Notes: a model not told the origin generated them from the sequence alone. DNA of 64,000 bases from Pediococcus claussenii ATCC BAA-344 (GCF_000237995.1 NC_016605.1:620001-684000), one strand, 5' to 3'; shown: positions 18,971 to 28,371, counted from the stretch's first letter. Translations and numbers: made by a program.

Positions 18971-20813
18971 TGAGGCCAGTGAGGCTTCGGTTTCTAATTC
19001 TATTTCAACAAGTACAAGTGAAAGCTTGAGTGATTCAACAAGTACAAGTGAAAGTTTGAGTGATTCAACATCAACAAGTGGTAGCGAAAGTTTGAGTAAC
19101 TCGACATCAACAAGTACAAGCGAAAGTTTGAGTAACTCGACATCAACAAGTACAAGTGAAAGTTTGAGTGATTCAACATCAGCAAGTACGAGTGAGAGTT
19201 CAAGTACTTCAACATCAACAAGTACAAGTGAGAGTTTGAGTGATTCAACATCAACAAGTGGAAGCGAAAGCTTGAGTGATTCAATTTCAGCAAGTACAAG
19301 TGAAAGTTTGAGTGATTTAACATCAACAAGTACAAGCGAAAGCTTGAGTGATTCAACATCAACAAGTGGAAGCGAAAGCTTGAGTAACTCAACATCAACA
19401 AGTGGTAGTGAAAGTTTGAGTGATTCAACTTCAGCAAGTACAAGTGAGAGCTTAAGTGATTCAATATCAACAAGTACAAGCGAGAGCTTGAGTGATTCAA
19501 CATCAACAAGTACAAGCGAAAGCACTTCAACTTCAGAAGAACGGACGGTTGCAGAAGCCATGATGGATGGCACCACGGTCTTCCAATACAATGGACAGGA
19601 TCAAACGTTTGTTCCAACGATCGTCGTTACGCTTGAAAACGGAAAAACCATTGACGTTACGCTGAATGATGGCGAGTACACAGTTCAAGATTCAAATAAA
19701 TTAAGTGCGTTGACACATGATGGCGGTGTAACGATTTTCTCAGCGGTTGGACATTACAATGTATACCTGACACAAGCTGGAATTAATCGATTACTTGCAT
19801 TGAATACAAGTCAAGAACAAGCAATTAAAATGATGTCCTTCAGGTTATTCTCTGCGAGACTAGCGGTAGTTGCACCAGTAAGTACAACCCTTGACTGGAG
19901 TAAGATCATTATGGGTAGCATTAGTGGCGGATTTGACATCGTTGGGTCACCATATTCTGACTCACAATCCGCATCTAATAGTCAGAGTCTTTCAAACTCA
20001 ACAAGTGATTCTGCTTATAATTCTGATAGCGTATCAACGAGTGGTTCCGTTTCAGTAAGTGGCAGCAACAGTCAAAGTCTTTCAAACTCGGTCAGTGAAT
20101 CTGAAAAGGTTTCGACATCAACAAGCCAGAGCACTAGCACTTCAAATTCGGCATCATTGAGTACAAGTGCTTCAGCTTCAGACAGCTATAGTATGTCGGC
20201 TTCAAGTTCAACTTCAGTAAGTGGTAGTAACAGTCAAAGCCTTTCAAACTCAGTCAGTGAATCTGAAAAGGTTTCGACATCAACAAGTCGAAGTGCCAGC
20301 ACTTCAAATTCAACATCATTGAGTACAAGTGTTTCGACTTCAAGTTCAACCTCTGTAAGTGAAAGTGAATCTGCTTCAAACGGTCGAAACTCAGAGAGTA
20401 ATTCAGAGAGTTCAAGCCAAAGCTCAAGTACATCGATTAGTATTAGTCAAAGTATTTCGGACGCAGGAAGTGGATCCGATTCAAGAAGTACAATTGGTTC
20501 TGAAAGTAACATGGGATTGACCTCAGGTAACTCATCAAATGGTTCAACTGTGACAAGTGAATCGCTGATGAGAAAGCAAAGTGTTTCAATGGAAAATTTG
20601 GTAAATAGTCATGAAGTTCGTGAATCAAACATTAATTTGGTTCAGGGTAACAGAGGATTGAGCATACCAAATTATGGATACACGGAGAAATTACCACAGA
20701 CAGGAGACAATGATAGTGAGGGATTAGTTGAGTCAATAATTGGATTAGAAATAATCGGAATGATTGCCTTAATCGCCGCAATCAAACGTCGTAAATCTGA
20801 TGAGGAAAAATAG
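18951..20813 (+). CDS. Giant serine-rich repeat adhesin, C-terminal part with LPQTG anchor
   Basis: This continues the preceding adhesin in the +1 frame; it has no ribosome site or signal of its own, so the GTG at 18951 is nominal. It comprises 12-residue STSESLSDST-type repeats, a non-repetitive domain of about 140 residues (about 19535-19960) resembling an MBG-type beta domain (TVFQYNGQDQTF), more serine repeats including a long duplication, then LPQTG (20691-20705), a hydrophobic helix and a KRRKSDEEK tail, i.e. a sortase A signal. If the frames were joined the protein would be about 2432 aa. Confidence 0.9.
   Translation: MVSQSVSEASEASVSNSISTSTSESLSDSTSTSESLSDSTSTSGSESLSNSTSTSTSESLSNSTSTSTSESLSDSTSASTSESSSTSTSTSTSESLSDSTSTSGSESLSDSISASTSESLSDLTSTSTSESLSDSTSTSGSESLSNSTSTSGSESLSDSTSASTSESLSDSISTSTSESLSDSTSTSTSESTSTSEERTVAEAMMDGTTVFQYNGQDQTFVPTIVVTLENGKTIDVTLNDGEYTVQDSNKLSALTHDGGVTIFSAVGHYNVYLTQAGINRLLALNTSQEQAIKMMSFRLFSARLAVVAPVSTTLDWSKIIMGSISGGFDIVGSPYSDSQSASNSQSLSNSTSDSAYNSDSVSTSGSVSVSGSNSQSLSNSVSESEKVSTSTSQSTSTSNSASLSTSASASDSYSMSASSSTSVSGSNSQSLSNSVSESEKVSTSTSRSASTSNSTSLSTSVSTSSSTSVSESESASNGRNSESNSESSSQSSSTSISISQSISDAGSGSDSRSTIGSESNMGLTSGNSSNGSTVTSESLMRKQSVSMENLVNSHEVRESNINLVQGNRGLSIPNYGYTEKLPQTGDNDSEGLVESIIGLEIIGMIALIAAIKRRKSDEEK
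19009..19525 (+). repeat. 36-bp coding repeats of the serine-rich region
   Basis: About 14 imperfect in-frame units of 36 bases, some shortened, encoding variants of S-T-S-E-S-L-S-D-S-T-S-T. Units differ mainly at synonymous sites (GTACAAGTGAAAGT against GTGGAAGCGAAAGC), as expected from unequal exchange followed by drift. Likely O-glycosylation stalk. Confidence 0.85.
20052..20336 (+). repeat. Long direct duplication in the distal serine-rich region
   Basis: A segment of about 125 bases (from about 20052) recurs 162 bases (54 codons) later (from about 20214), both encoding SGSNSQSLSNSVSESEKVST and nearby residues. Only a few substitutions separate the copies, so the duplication looks fairly recent. 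Confidence 0.8.
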
Positions 20814-20836
20814 TTTTAAGAAATAATGTTATTGCA

Positions 20837-20874
20837 AAAGACTTTCTGAGCGCTTATACGCTTAGAAAGTCTTT
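20837..20874 (+). terminator. Terminator of the serine-rich adhesin gene
   Basis: A 16-bp stem (20837-20852 with 20859-20874, one G-U pair) with a CTTATA loop and a following T run, 23 bases after the stop. Confidence 0.85.
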
Positions 20875-20970
20875 TTCTTTTGGTAAAAATATTAGATGAA
20901 AGCGGTCAAATTGGTTTAGTTATTGTATAATGAATCAGTAAACTTAATTAAATAAGAGGGGTAATTTCTA

Positions 20971-22320
20971 ATGGCACATATTTCATTTGATAGTTCTAGT
21001 GTTTCAGAGTTCGTTCATGACAATGAACTTGCAGAAATTCAGCCACTTGTAACCGCAGCTGACAAAGAGTTACGCGACGGTACAGGTGCAGGAAGTGATT
21101 TTCGTGGATGGATCAACCTTCCAACCGACTATGATAAGGACGAGTTTGCACGAATTAAAAAGTCTGCTGATAAGATTCGTAATGATTCAGAAGTCTTTGT
21201 AGCCATTGGTATTGGCGGCTCGTACTTAGGTGCACGAGCAGCTATTGACTTTTTAAATAATACTTTCTACAACTTATTAAGTAAGGATGAACGCAAGGGT
21301 GCTCCACAAGTTATTTTTGCTGGTAACTCAATTAGTTCATCATACCTTACAGATGTTTTAAACTTAATTGGTGATCGTGACTTTTCAATTAATGTGATTT
21401 CAAAGTCAGGTACTACTACAGAACCTGCAATCGCATTCCGTGTGTTGAAAGAAAAGTTAATCAAAAAATATGGTGAAGAAGAAGCTAAAAAACGTATCTA
21501 CGCTACAACTGATCGTGCAAAGGGAGCTCTTAAGACTGAAGCTGACGCAGAAGGTTACGAAGAATTTGTTGTGCCTGATGATTTAGGTGGACGTTTCTCC
21601 GTACTTTCAGCTGTTGGATTGCTTCCAATTGCCGTTGCTGGTGGTGACATTGACCAGTTAATGCAAGGTGCTGCTGATGCAAGCAAGGAATATACAAATC
21701 CTGATGTAACCTCAAATGATGCATATAAGTATGCTGCATTACGTAACATCTTATACCGTAAGGGTTACACAACTGAATTGCTTGAAAACTACGAACCAAC
21801 TTTGCAATACTTTGGCGAATGGTGGAAACAATTAATGGGTGAATCAGAAGGTAAGGATCAGAAGGGAATTTATCCTTCATCAGCAAACTTCTCAACTGAC
21901 TTACATTCACTTGGTCAATATATCCAAGAAGGTCGTCGTAACCTTATGGAAACAGTAGTTAACGTTGACAAGCCTAATCATGACTTGGATATCCCTAAGG
22001 CTGATCAGGATCTTGATGGTTTGAAATATCTTGAAGGCCGCACCATGGATGAAGTTAACAAGAAGGCTTACCAAGGCGTAACTTTGGCACATAACGATGG
22101 TGGTGTTCCAGTTATGACTGTTAACATTCCTGACCAAACTGCTTACACATTGGGTTACACAATGTACTTCTTTGAAGCAGCTGTTGGTGTTTCTGGTTAC
22201 TTGAATGGTATTAACCCATTTAATCAACCTGGTGTTGAAGCATACAAGTCAAATATGTTTGCTTTACTTGGAAAACCAGGTTATGAAGATAAAACTGACG
22301 AATTAAACAAACGTCTATAA
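20971..22320 (+). CDS. pgi: Glucose-6-phosphate isomerase
   Basis: Interconverts glucose 6-phosphate and fructose 6-phosphate in the cytosol. The 449-aa length matches the short Gram-positive form. Visible are [12 protein letters not shown], the sugar-phosphate site [24 protein letters not shown] and the catalytic Glu/His region ([14 protein letters not shown]). GAGGGG lies upstream of the ATG, and a TATAAT (20926-20931) gives a likely -10. Single-gene unit bounded by terminators. Confidence 0.97.
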   Translation: MAHISFDSSSVSEFVHDNELAEIQPLVTAADKELRDGTGAGSDFRGWINLPTDYDKDEFARIKKSADKIRNDSEVFVAIGIGGSYLGARAAIDFLNNTFYNLLSKDERKGAPQVIFAGNSISSSYLTDVLNLIGDRDFSINVISKSGTTTEPAIAFRVLKEKLIKKYGEEEAKKRIYATTDRAKGALKTEADAEGYEEFVVPDDLGGRFSVLSAVGLLPIAVAGGDIDQLMQGAADASKEYTNPDVTSNDAYKYAALRNILYRKGYTTELLENYEPTLQYFGEWWKQLMGESEGKDQKGIYPSSANFSTDLHSLGQYIQEGRRNLMETVVNVDKPNHDLDIPKADQDLDGLKYLEGRTMDEVNKKAYQGVTLAHNDGGVPVMTVNIPDQTAYTLGYTMYFFEAAVGVSGYLNGINPFNQPGVEAYKSNMFALLGKPGYEDKTDELNKRL

Positions 22321-22336
22321 CATTTAAGTTTTCAAG

Positions 22337-22364
22337 AGAGCGATTTTCGAATCGCTCTTTTTTT
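22337..22364 (+). terminator. Terminator of pgi
   Basis: A 9-bp stem AGAGCGATT/AATCGCTCT with a TTCG tetraloop followed by a T run, 16 bases after the stop. The next 165 bases up to nrdD are AT-rich with no gene seen. Confidence 0.92.
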
Positions 22365-22530
22365 GTTCAAAAATTTAGAATTGGCAAACACCCACCAATA
22401 GGTAGTGGTTTGAACTAGTTAACCGTATACATGTTGTATTATTGCTCTTTACTTTCATCGAAAAACTTAGTAGTCTTGAGTATGGTAATTAATCAAATCG
22501 AAGTATTTACATAAAGAAAGGGTAATGAAA

Positions 22531-24693
22531 ATGGATAACTTAAAGACAAAAGGCACTGCTAATCTGGATCTGATTGAAGAGAAAGAAGTCATCAAAATTG
22601 ATGGCGAGCGTGTGGCCTTTTACCCTTATAAAATATCCTTGGTTGCGGCATCGTTAACGGATGACACAGAGTTACGTCAACAAATAACAACTAAGGTACT
22701 AGATGCTGTGGGAGCGGAACCAGTTACGTTGACTTCTGATCGAATACGGCAGATTTATCGAAGTGTTCTGAATGATTTGCATCTTGGAATGCTAACTACT
22801 AAATACGATGATTTTAAAAAGGAAGAGGAACGACAATGGGAGCAGGCAACCAACCCACAAACTAAATTAAACCAGCTTTTTAATAGCACTGATACCGTTG
22901 TTCATGAAAATGCTAATAAGGACAGTAATATCTTTAGTACAAGGCGAGATTTAACGGCAGGAATGGTTGGAAAATCTACCGGCCTTGCTGCGATGCCTGA
23001 GACGGTCGCAAAGGCACATTTGCGTGGTGATATTCATTTTCATGATTTGGATTACTCACCACTTACTGCCATGACGAACTGTTGCCTGATTGATTTTAAA
23101 AGCATGTTAGAAAAGGGGTTTAAAATTGGTAACGCTGATGTTGAACCACCAAAGTCAATTCAAACGGCTACTGCGCAGATGTCACAAATTATTGCCAACG
23201 TGGCTTCTAGCCAATACGGTGGATGTTCGGCCGATCGCGCTGATGAATTACTTGCTCCATATGCTAAGTTAAACTATCAGAAACACCTTGCTGATGCGGA
23301 AAAATGGGTTGAGGCTGGTAAGCAAGAAGCCTACGCCAAAGAGAAAACAAAAAAAGACATTTATGATGCAATGCAGGCGTTGGAATACGAGGTTAACACA
23401 CTATTTTCATCAAATGGACAAACGCCGTTTACAACGGTTGGTTTTGGTTTAGGAACTTCGTGGTTTGAACGTGAAATCCAAAAGGCAATTTTAAAAGTCA
23501 GAATAAAGGGACTAGGGAAGCAGCATAGAACGGCTATTTTCCCTAAGCTGATCTTCACTTTAAAGCGAGGACTGAATATTAAGCCAGAGGATCCAAATTA
23601 CGATGTTAAAGAATTAGCTGTTGAATGTGCAACAAAACGTATGTATCCGGATATTTTGATGTACGACAAGATTGTTGAACTGACTGGAAGTTTTAAAGCC
23701 CCAATGGGATGTCGAAGTTTCTTGCAAGGATGGAAAGATGAAAATGGACACGAAGTTAACAGTGGCCGAATGAATCTTGGTGTTGTGACTTTGAATTTAC
23801 CACGGATTGCAATCGAGTCAAATGGTGATACAGAAGTTTTTTGGCAGATTTTACAGGATCGTTTGCAAGTATCAAAGAAAGCATTACTCTTCCGAATTAA
23901 ACGTTGTAAAGAAGCTACGCCACAGAATGCACCAATTCTTTATAAAAATGGGGCATTTGGTAAGCGGTTGAGTGAAAATGATAGTGTGGATGAGTTATTT
24001 AAAAATAACCGAGCAACTATTTCGTTAGGCTATATTGGATTGTATGAAGTTGGGACACGTTTCTTTGGACCAAAATGGGAATCAAATAAAGAGGCCCATG
24101 ATTTTACGGTTTCAATTGTAAAATATTTGCATGATCGCTGTGTTGAATGGGAAAAAGAATATGGTTACCACTTTAGCGTCTACTCAACGCCAGCTGAATC
24201 ACTAACGGATACTTTTTGTGAATCCGATATAGCTCGTTTTGGTAAAATTGCTGATATTACTGACAAGGAATACTACACAAATAGTTTTCACTACGACGTA
24301 AGGAAGAACCCAACACCGTTTGAAAAGTTACTGTTTGAGGAAGAGTATCCTAAATATGCTTCTGGCGGGTTTATTCATTACTGTGAATACCCGAATCTAA
24401 AACAAAACCCAGCTGCATTAGAAGCAGTGTGGGATTGGGCGTATGATCACGTTGGCTATTTAGGAACCAATACCTCGATTGATCATTGTTATCAATGTGG
24501 ATTTGATGGTGATTTTAAACCAACTGCGCGTGGCTTTGAGTGTCCAGAATGTGGAAATCGTGATCCTAAAACCTGTGATGTTGTAAAACGAACTTGTGGC
24601 TACTTAGGTAATCCAGTAGTTCGACCAATGGTAAAGGGACGGCATAAGGAAATTATTTCTCGGGTTAAGAATATGAATTTAGGTGAAATTTAA
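22531..24693 (+). CDS. nrdD: Anaerobic ribonucleoside-triphosphate reductase
   Basis: Class III ribonucleotide reductase that makes dNTPs without oxygen using a glycyl radical. About 720 aa: an N-terminal ATP-cone (about residues 18-110), the catalytic barrel, a C-terminal zinc site (CYQCG and CPECG) and the glycyl radical motif RTCGYLG with Gly690. I choose the ATG at 22531 because AGAAAGGG (22515-22522) is then 8 bases away; the ATG at 22525 is too close. It is coupled to its activase nrdG by a one-base overlap. I see no clear NrdR box. Confidence 0.96.
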   Translation: MDNLKTKGTANLDLIEEKEVIKIDGERVAFYPYKISLVAASLTDDTELRQQITTKVLDAVGAEPVTLTSDRIRQIYRSVLNDLHLGMLTTKYDDFKKEEERQWEQATNPQTKLNQLFNSTDTVVHENANKDSNIFSTRRDLTAGMVGKSTGLAAMPETVAKAHLRGDIHFHDLDYSPLTAMTNCCLIDFKSMLEKGFKIGNADVEPPKSIQTATAQMSQIIANVASSQYGGCSADRADELLAPYAKLNYQKHLADAEKWVEAGKQEAYAKEKTKKDIYDAMQALEYEVNTLFSSNGQTPFTTVGFGLGTSWFEREIQKAILKVRIKGLGKQHRTAIFPKLIFTLKRGLNIKPEDPNYDVKELAVECATKRMYPDILMYDKIVELTGSFKAPMGCRSFLQGWKDENGHEVNSGRMNLGVVTLNLPRIAIESNGDTEVFWQILQDRLQVSKKALLFRIKRCKEATPQNAPILYKNGAFGKRLSENDSVDELFKNNRATISLGYIGLYEVGTRFFGPKWESNKEAHDFTVSIVKYLHDRCVEWEKEYGYHFSVYSTPAESLTDTFCESDIARFGKIADITDKEYYTNSFHYDVRKNPTPFEKLLFEEEYPKYASGGFIHYCEYPNLKQNPAALEAVWDWAYDHVGYLGTNTSIDHCYQCGFDGDFKPTARGFECPECGNRDPKTCDVVKRTCGYLGNPVVRPMVKGRHKEIISRVKNMNLGEI

Positions 24694-25286
24694 TGGATAA
24701 AAAAGTGAAGGTGACAATTCGAATGCCTAAAAATCCCAAACCTAAAGAGTGGCTTGCTAAGGATCGAAGTTTGCAATATATTGCAGACTATAAGCCGTTT
24801 AATATGGTAGATGGTGAAGGAATCCGTTGTAGTTTGTACGTTTCAGGATGTCTTTTCAGTTGTCCAGGATGCTATAACAAGGCTGCCCAAAATTTTCATT
24901 ATGGCACACCATACACACAAGAACTTGAAGATCAAATTATTGCGGACCTCTCTCAGAGTTATGTGCAGGGACTTACTTTGCTAGGAGGAGAACCGTTTCT
25001 AAATACGCAAGTATGCCTGAAACTTGTAAAAAGAATTAGAAAAGAGTTCGGTAATACAAAAGATATTTGGTCGTGGACCGGGTATTTGTGGGATGAGTTA
25101 CTACTAGAATCGGTCGACAAATTAGAACTATTAAACTATCTAGATATTTTGGTGGATGGACGTTTCATGTTGGATAAAAAGGATTTAACATTGCAATTTC
25201 GTGGTAGTTCCAATCAGCGAATTATTGATGTTCCCAAATCGTTGGAACAAGATAGAGTTGTGATTTGGGATAAGTTAATTAGGTAG
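24693..25286 (+). CDS. nrdG: Anaerobic ribonucleotide reductase activating protein
   Basis: Radical SAM activase that installs the glycyl radical on NrdD. 197 aa. The 4Fe-4S motif CLFSCPGC (CxxxCxxC) follows a YKPFNMVDGEGIRCSLYVSG segment; GGEPFL is the SAM-binding GGE. Its ATG overlaps the nrdD stop. Confidence 0.96.
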   Translation: MDKKVKVTIRMPKNPKPKEWLAKDRSLQYIADYKPFNMVDGEGIRCSLYVSGCLFSCPGCYNKAAQNFHYGTPYTQELEDQIIADLSQSYVQGLTLLGGEPFLNTQVCLKLVKRIRKEFGNTKDIWSWTGYLWDELLLESVDKLELLNYLDILVDGRFMLDKKDLTLQFRGSSNQRIIDVPKSLEQDRVVIWDKLIR

Positions 25287-25310
25287 AAACATTTGGAATA
25301 TTAATTATCT

Positions 25311-25342
25311 AAAAAGCTGGGGAAATATTTTTCCAGCTTTTT
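25311..25342 (+). terminator. Terminator of nrdDG
   Basis: Stem AAAAAGCTGG (25311-25320) with CCAGCTTTTT (25333-25342) followed by T residues. Confidence 0.85.
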
Positions 25343-25380
25343 TAATTAGTGCTTTTGAGTAGATTAGAATGATTATAATT

Positions 25381-25389
25381 TGCTATAAT
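25381..25389 (+). promoter_or_regulatory. Extended -10 promoter of the metal ATPase gene
   Basis: TGCTATAAT is a perfect extended -10 element, 28 bases before the GTG start. No good -35 is visible, which extended -10 promoters tolerate. Confidence 0.6.
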
Positions 25390-25417
25390 AAGAATAGAAA
25401 TAAAGGAGGTTTTGACA

Positions 25418-27205
25418 GTGAAACTATCTAATTACAAACGATTGTGGGCTGTTTTAATTGTTGGTGTACTAGCATTATTACTTGAATTTGCCTTTAAACA
25501 ACCTTTTTGGAGTCAACTACTAGTTACAGTTATCGGGTCACTAATTGCAATTTTAATGACGATCGATATGATTAAAACCTTACGTTCTGGAAAGTTTGGT
25601 GTAGACCTATTAGCAATCACTGCAGTAATTGCAACACTTAGTATTGGTGAATACTGGGCAGCTTTGATTGTGTTGTTGATGTTAACAGGTGGCGATGCGC
25701 TCGAGGACTATGCTGCCAATAAGGCTAATTCAGATTTACAATCTCTGTTGGAAAAATCACCAACGGTCGCTAATCAGATCATCAACGGTAAAATAAAACA
25801 GATTAATATTGAAAAAGTGGCGGTGGGTGATACATTAATCATCCGACCAGGTGAAGTTTTTCCGGTCGACGGAACAATCGTGGATGGAATAACAAGTGTA
25901 AACGAGTCATCACTAACGGGTGAAGCAAAGCCCGTTGATAAAACGGTTGGCGATGAAGTAATGTCTGGCTCCGTTAATGGGGATACATCGGTTACGATTA
26001 CCGCAACTCAGTTAGCAAAAGATAGTCAGTATCAAAATATTATTAGACTTGTGAAGCAGGCTGAAAGCCAGCCAGCACGGTTTGTCCGAATGGCGGATCG
26101 TTATGCAATTCCGTTTACAATTGTATCCTATATTATTGCTGGAACCGCTTGGTATCTTTCTGGCGATCCGGTCCGTTTTGCAGAGGTATTGGTAGTAGCC
26201 TCGCCATGTCCGTTGATATTGGCCGCACCAATTGCACTAGTTGCTGGTATGAGCCGTTCGAGTCGCTCTGGAATTATTGTAAAAACCGGGACTACCATTG
26301 AAAAGTTAGCACAGGTAAAAAGTTTTGCATTTGATAAAACCGGCACTATCACTATGGGCAACCTGGAAGTTGTTAAAATTTCTCCTGAGTCGGGAATTAG
26401 TAAGGAGCAACTTTTAATTTGGGCAGCCAGCACGGAGAGCCAGTCTAGTCATATTTTAGCAAGATCACTGGTTAAAGTCGCTGGAAAAGATTTACTGAAA
26501 GTAACGAATGTTACCGAAAAAACTGGAGCTGGTGTGGAAGCCACAATCGGTGCGGACAAGATTCGAGTTGGTAAGGCTGATTTTGTAACTAGTTCTAAAA
26601 TCGCAAAAGTGAGTGGCACCACAATATACGTTTCAAAGAATGCTAACTACGTTGGTAGTATCACATTTGAGGATCAGCCCCGTCCAGAAGCTAAAGTAAC
26701 AATGGAAGATCTCCATCAATTGGGAGTGCGAGACATTATGATGATTTCTGGAGATCAAAAAGAAATCGCAACTCAAATTGCAAATGACGTTGGAATTGAC
26801 AAAGTTTTCGCAGAAAGTTTGCCAGAAGATAAAATCAATGTTTTAAAAAAGATACCAAACGAAAAAAGACCTGTTGCAATGGTTGGGGATGGAGTAAACG
26901 ATGCACCCTCACTTGTTACTGCCGACGTCGGAATTGCAATGGGAGCGCACGGGGCGACCGCAGCAAGTGAGTCAGCTGATGCAGTTATTCTTAAGGATGA
27001 TTTAACACGAATTCCCGTAGCTGTTAGAATTTCACGCCGGACCATGCGAATCGCTAGAGAGTCAGTTCTAATTGGAATTTTTGTATGTATCGTTTTAATG
27101 TTAATAGCAAGTTTCGGGGTTATTCCCGCTATTATTGGTGCACTTTTACAAGAAGTAGTGGATACAATTACTATTTTAACCGCCTTACGAGCACGTCATG
27201 GGTAA
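25418..27205 (+). CDS. P1B-type heavy-metal translocating ATPase lacking an HMA domain
   Basis: Membrane ATPase that exports a transition metal. About 595 aa. Motifs in order: TGEAKP (about residue 166), membrane metal site SPCPL (about 261), phosphorylation site DKTGT (about 305), GDGVNDAP (about 489). There is no N-terminal CxxC metal-binding domain. The SPC motif is typical of the P1B-4 group (Co, Zn or Fe) rather than CPC copper/cadmium pumps. The usual His-Pro of the nucleotide domain reads His-Ile (SSHILA). The GTG at 25418 fits AAAGGAGG at 25402-25409; an upstream TTG is too close to it. Monocistronic; metal unknown. Confidence 0.92.
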   Translation: MKLSNYKRLWAVLIVGVLALLLEFAFKQPFWSQLLVTVIGSLIAILMTIDMIKTLRSGKFGVDLLAITAVIATLSIGEYWAALIVLLMLTGGDALEDYAANKANSDLQSLLEKSPTVANQIINGKIKQINIEKVAVGDTLIIRPGEVFPVDGTIVDGITSVNESSLTGEAKPVDKTVGDEVMSGSVNGDTSVTITATQLAKDSQYQNIIRLVKQAESQPARFVRMADRYAIPFTIVSYIIAGTAWYLSGDPVRFAEVLVVASPCPLILAAPIALVAGMSRSSRSGIIVKTGTTIEKLAQVKSFAFDKTGTITMGNLEVVKISPESGISKEQLLIWAASTESQSSHILARSLVKVAGKDLLKVTNVTEKTGAGVEATIGADKIRVGKADFVTSSKIAKVSGTTIYVSKNANYVGSITFEDQPRPEAKVTMEDLHQLGVRDIMMISGDQKEIATQIANDVGIDKVFAESLPEDKINVLKKIPNEKRPVAMVGDGVNDAPSLVTADVGIAMGAHGATAASESADAVILKDDLTRIPVAVRISRRTMRIARESVLIGIFVCIVLMLIASFGVIPAIIGALLQEVVDTITILTALRARHG

Positions 27206-27222
27206 TTTATTTTAAAAATAAG

Positions 27223-27250
27223 TTGACGAACCACCCTAAAATGGTGTAAA
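27223..27250 (+). promoter_or_regulatory. Putative promoter of the tRNA pair
   Basis: TTGACG (27223-27228) and TGTAAA (27245-27250) with a 16-base spacer, just upstream of the tRNA genes. Confidence 0.45.
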
Positions 27251-27265
27251 TTAATATAGTACTTT

Positions 27266-27338
27266 TGCCCGCTGGTCAAATTGGTTAAGACGTCGGCCTC
27301 TCAAGCCGGAGTTACGGGTTCGACCCCCGTGCGGGTGA
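27266..27338 (+). tRNA. tRNA-Glu (anticodon CTC)
   Basis: A 73-base cloverleaf: acceptor stem 27266-27272 with 27331-27337 (two G-U pairs), D-arm GTC/GAC, anticodon loop CTCTCAA, T-arm ACGGG-TTCGACC-CCCGT. The anticodon is CTC, reading GAG. CCA is not encoded. Confidence 0.92.
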
Positions 27339-27351
27339 TTAACTATATTAA

Positions 27352-27424
27352 TGGCCATTCGCCAAATTGGTAAGGCAGCGGACTCTGAATCCGTAATTTA
27401 CTGGTTCGAGCCCAGTATGGCCAA
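27352..27424 (+). tRNA. tRNA-Gln (anticodon CTG)
   Basis: A 73-base cloverleaf: acceptor TGGCCAT with ATGGCCA, D-arm GCC/GGC, anticodon loop CTCTGAA, T-arm ACTGG-TTCGAGC-CCAGT. The anticodon is CTG, reading CAG. It lies 13 bases after the tRNA-Glu gene and shares its terminator. Confidence 0.92.
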
Positions 27425-27434
27425 TAATAAGATG

Positions 27435-27468
27435 AAAAACGTTATCACAATCCTGTGGTGACGTTTTT
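27435..27468 (+). terminator. Terminator of the tRNA pair
   Basis: A 15-bp stem (27435-27449 with 27454-27468, two G-U pairs), ATCC loop and T run directly after tRNA-Gln. Confidence 0.9.
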
Positions 27469-27708
27469 TTGTTGAGGTGATTAAAATATAAGCATAGGGC
27501 GACCGGAAATATCATTTTATCAATTTTACAGAAAGGTTAACCATCTTTAACATGTCAAATATGATTTAACATAGTTGAAACGGAATGTTGCGCGCAAAAT
27601 TAATGAACTTAAGGCAGTTTGCTGTGGTGTAGAAATACTAAAATGACATCATAATTTAAAATGGATTAGATGGTAGTCTTGGCCGATTTATCATTTTATG
27701 AGTAGGCT
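27469..27708. other. Gene-free stretch between the tRNAs and a surface-protein remnant
   Basis: AT-rich, with no open frame, hairpin or recognisable integrase or attachment-site repeat. It may be decayed DNA from the lost 5' part of the following surface-protein gene, but no translated homology is evident. Confidence 0.4.
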
Positions 27709-28260
27709 TTGACAACTCCAAGCGACACATTGGACAGTGTTACGTCTCCGGATTTAAGTCAAAAGGGTTATGGAACACCAGATCAAGCAGTAGTTGGAGC
27801 AGAGAAGATTCCTGAAAGTTATAATGGTGTTAAAAATATTAACGTTGTAATTAAATATGTTCAGTTAGTGGTTCCAAGTAAACCTGTTGCACCGAATAAA
27901 CCGGGTATTTCTAATAAACCAATTGTACCCGGTACACCTAACAACCCGAGCATACCAAATAAGCTAAAGACACCAAATAAACCCGGAACACCGATTAGGC
28001 CAAATGTACCAGTTGCTACGGTTTTGCCAAATGGGCCGAGAAAGTCTGTTACTATAAGCAAACTAGGCACACCAAGTTTTGATCAAAAGATTTCAAGAAA
28101 TGTGATCAAGTTAAGTCGTTCTACTGCAGATAAGGGTAAAAGACTTCCCCAAACTAATGAAGATAATTCAAGTGAAAGAGTATTGGTAATTATTGGAACA
28201 CTTTTATCAGTTCTGACATTGGGACTAATTGGTACAAAAAAGAAAAATTCTAATCTTTGA
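27709..28260 (+). pseudogene. C-terminal remnant of a MucBP cell-wall protein (LPQTN anchor)
   Basis: A frame of 183 codons that starts inside a domain. Residues about 8-50 (TSPDLSQKGYGTP ... VVIKYV) match the end of a MucBP/Mub-type repeat. A proline-rich wall-spanning stretch of NKPGTP-like units follows, then LPQTN, a hydrophobic helix and a KKKNSNL tail, a sortase signal with N in place of G. There is no signal peptide and no ribosome site before the TTG, and an in-frame stop lies just upstream. Best read as the 3' end of a deleted mucin-binding adhesin gene. Confidence 0.75.
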
Positions 28261-28371
28261 TTTTTTAGTGAATAGTGAAATCGAACCATTTGTTTCAAGA
28301 AATAGTTCAGTTTCGGCTGCCAAAGGATTTAGTTATTTCTAATTTAGAAGTTAATTGTTCATAGTAAAGGT

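Noticed and set aside
19009-19525. Regular 36-bp repeats resembling a CRISPR array
   Set aside because: There are no unique spacers; the repeats are contiguous, in frame and encode the serine stalk.
18929-19617. Long minus-strand frames opposite the serine repeats (leucine/valine and histidine/leucine-rich)
   Set aside because: They are mirror images of the 36-bp coding repeats; no start signals and implausible composition.
22365-22520. NrdR box upstream of nrdD
   Set aside because: I searched the gap for an ACACWATATATWGTGT-like pair and found nothing convincing.
27425-27708. Phage or island attachment site at the 3' end of tRNA-Gln
   Set aside because: No direct repeat of the tRNA 3' end and no integrase gene in the window.
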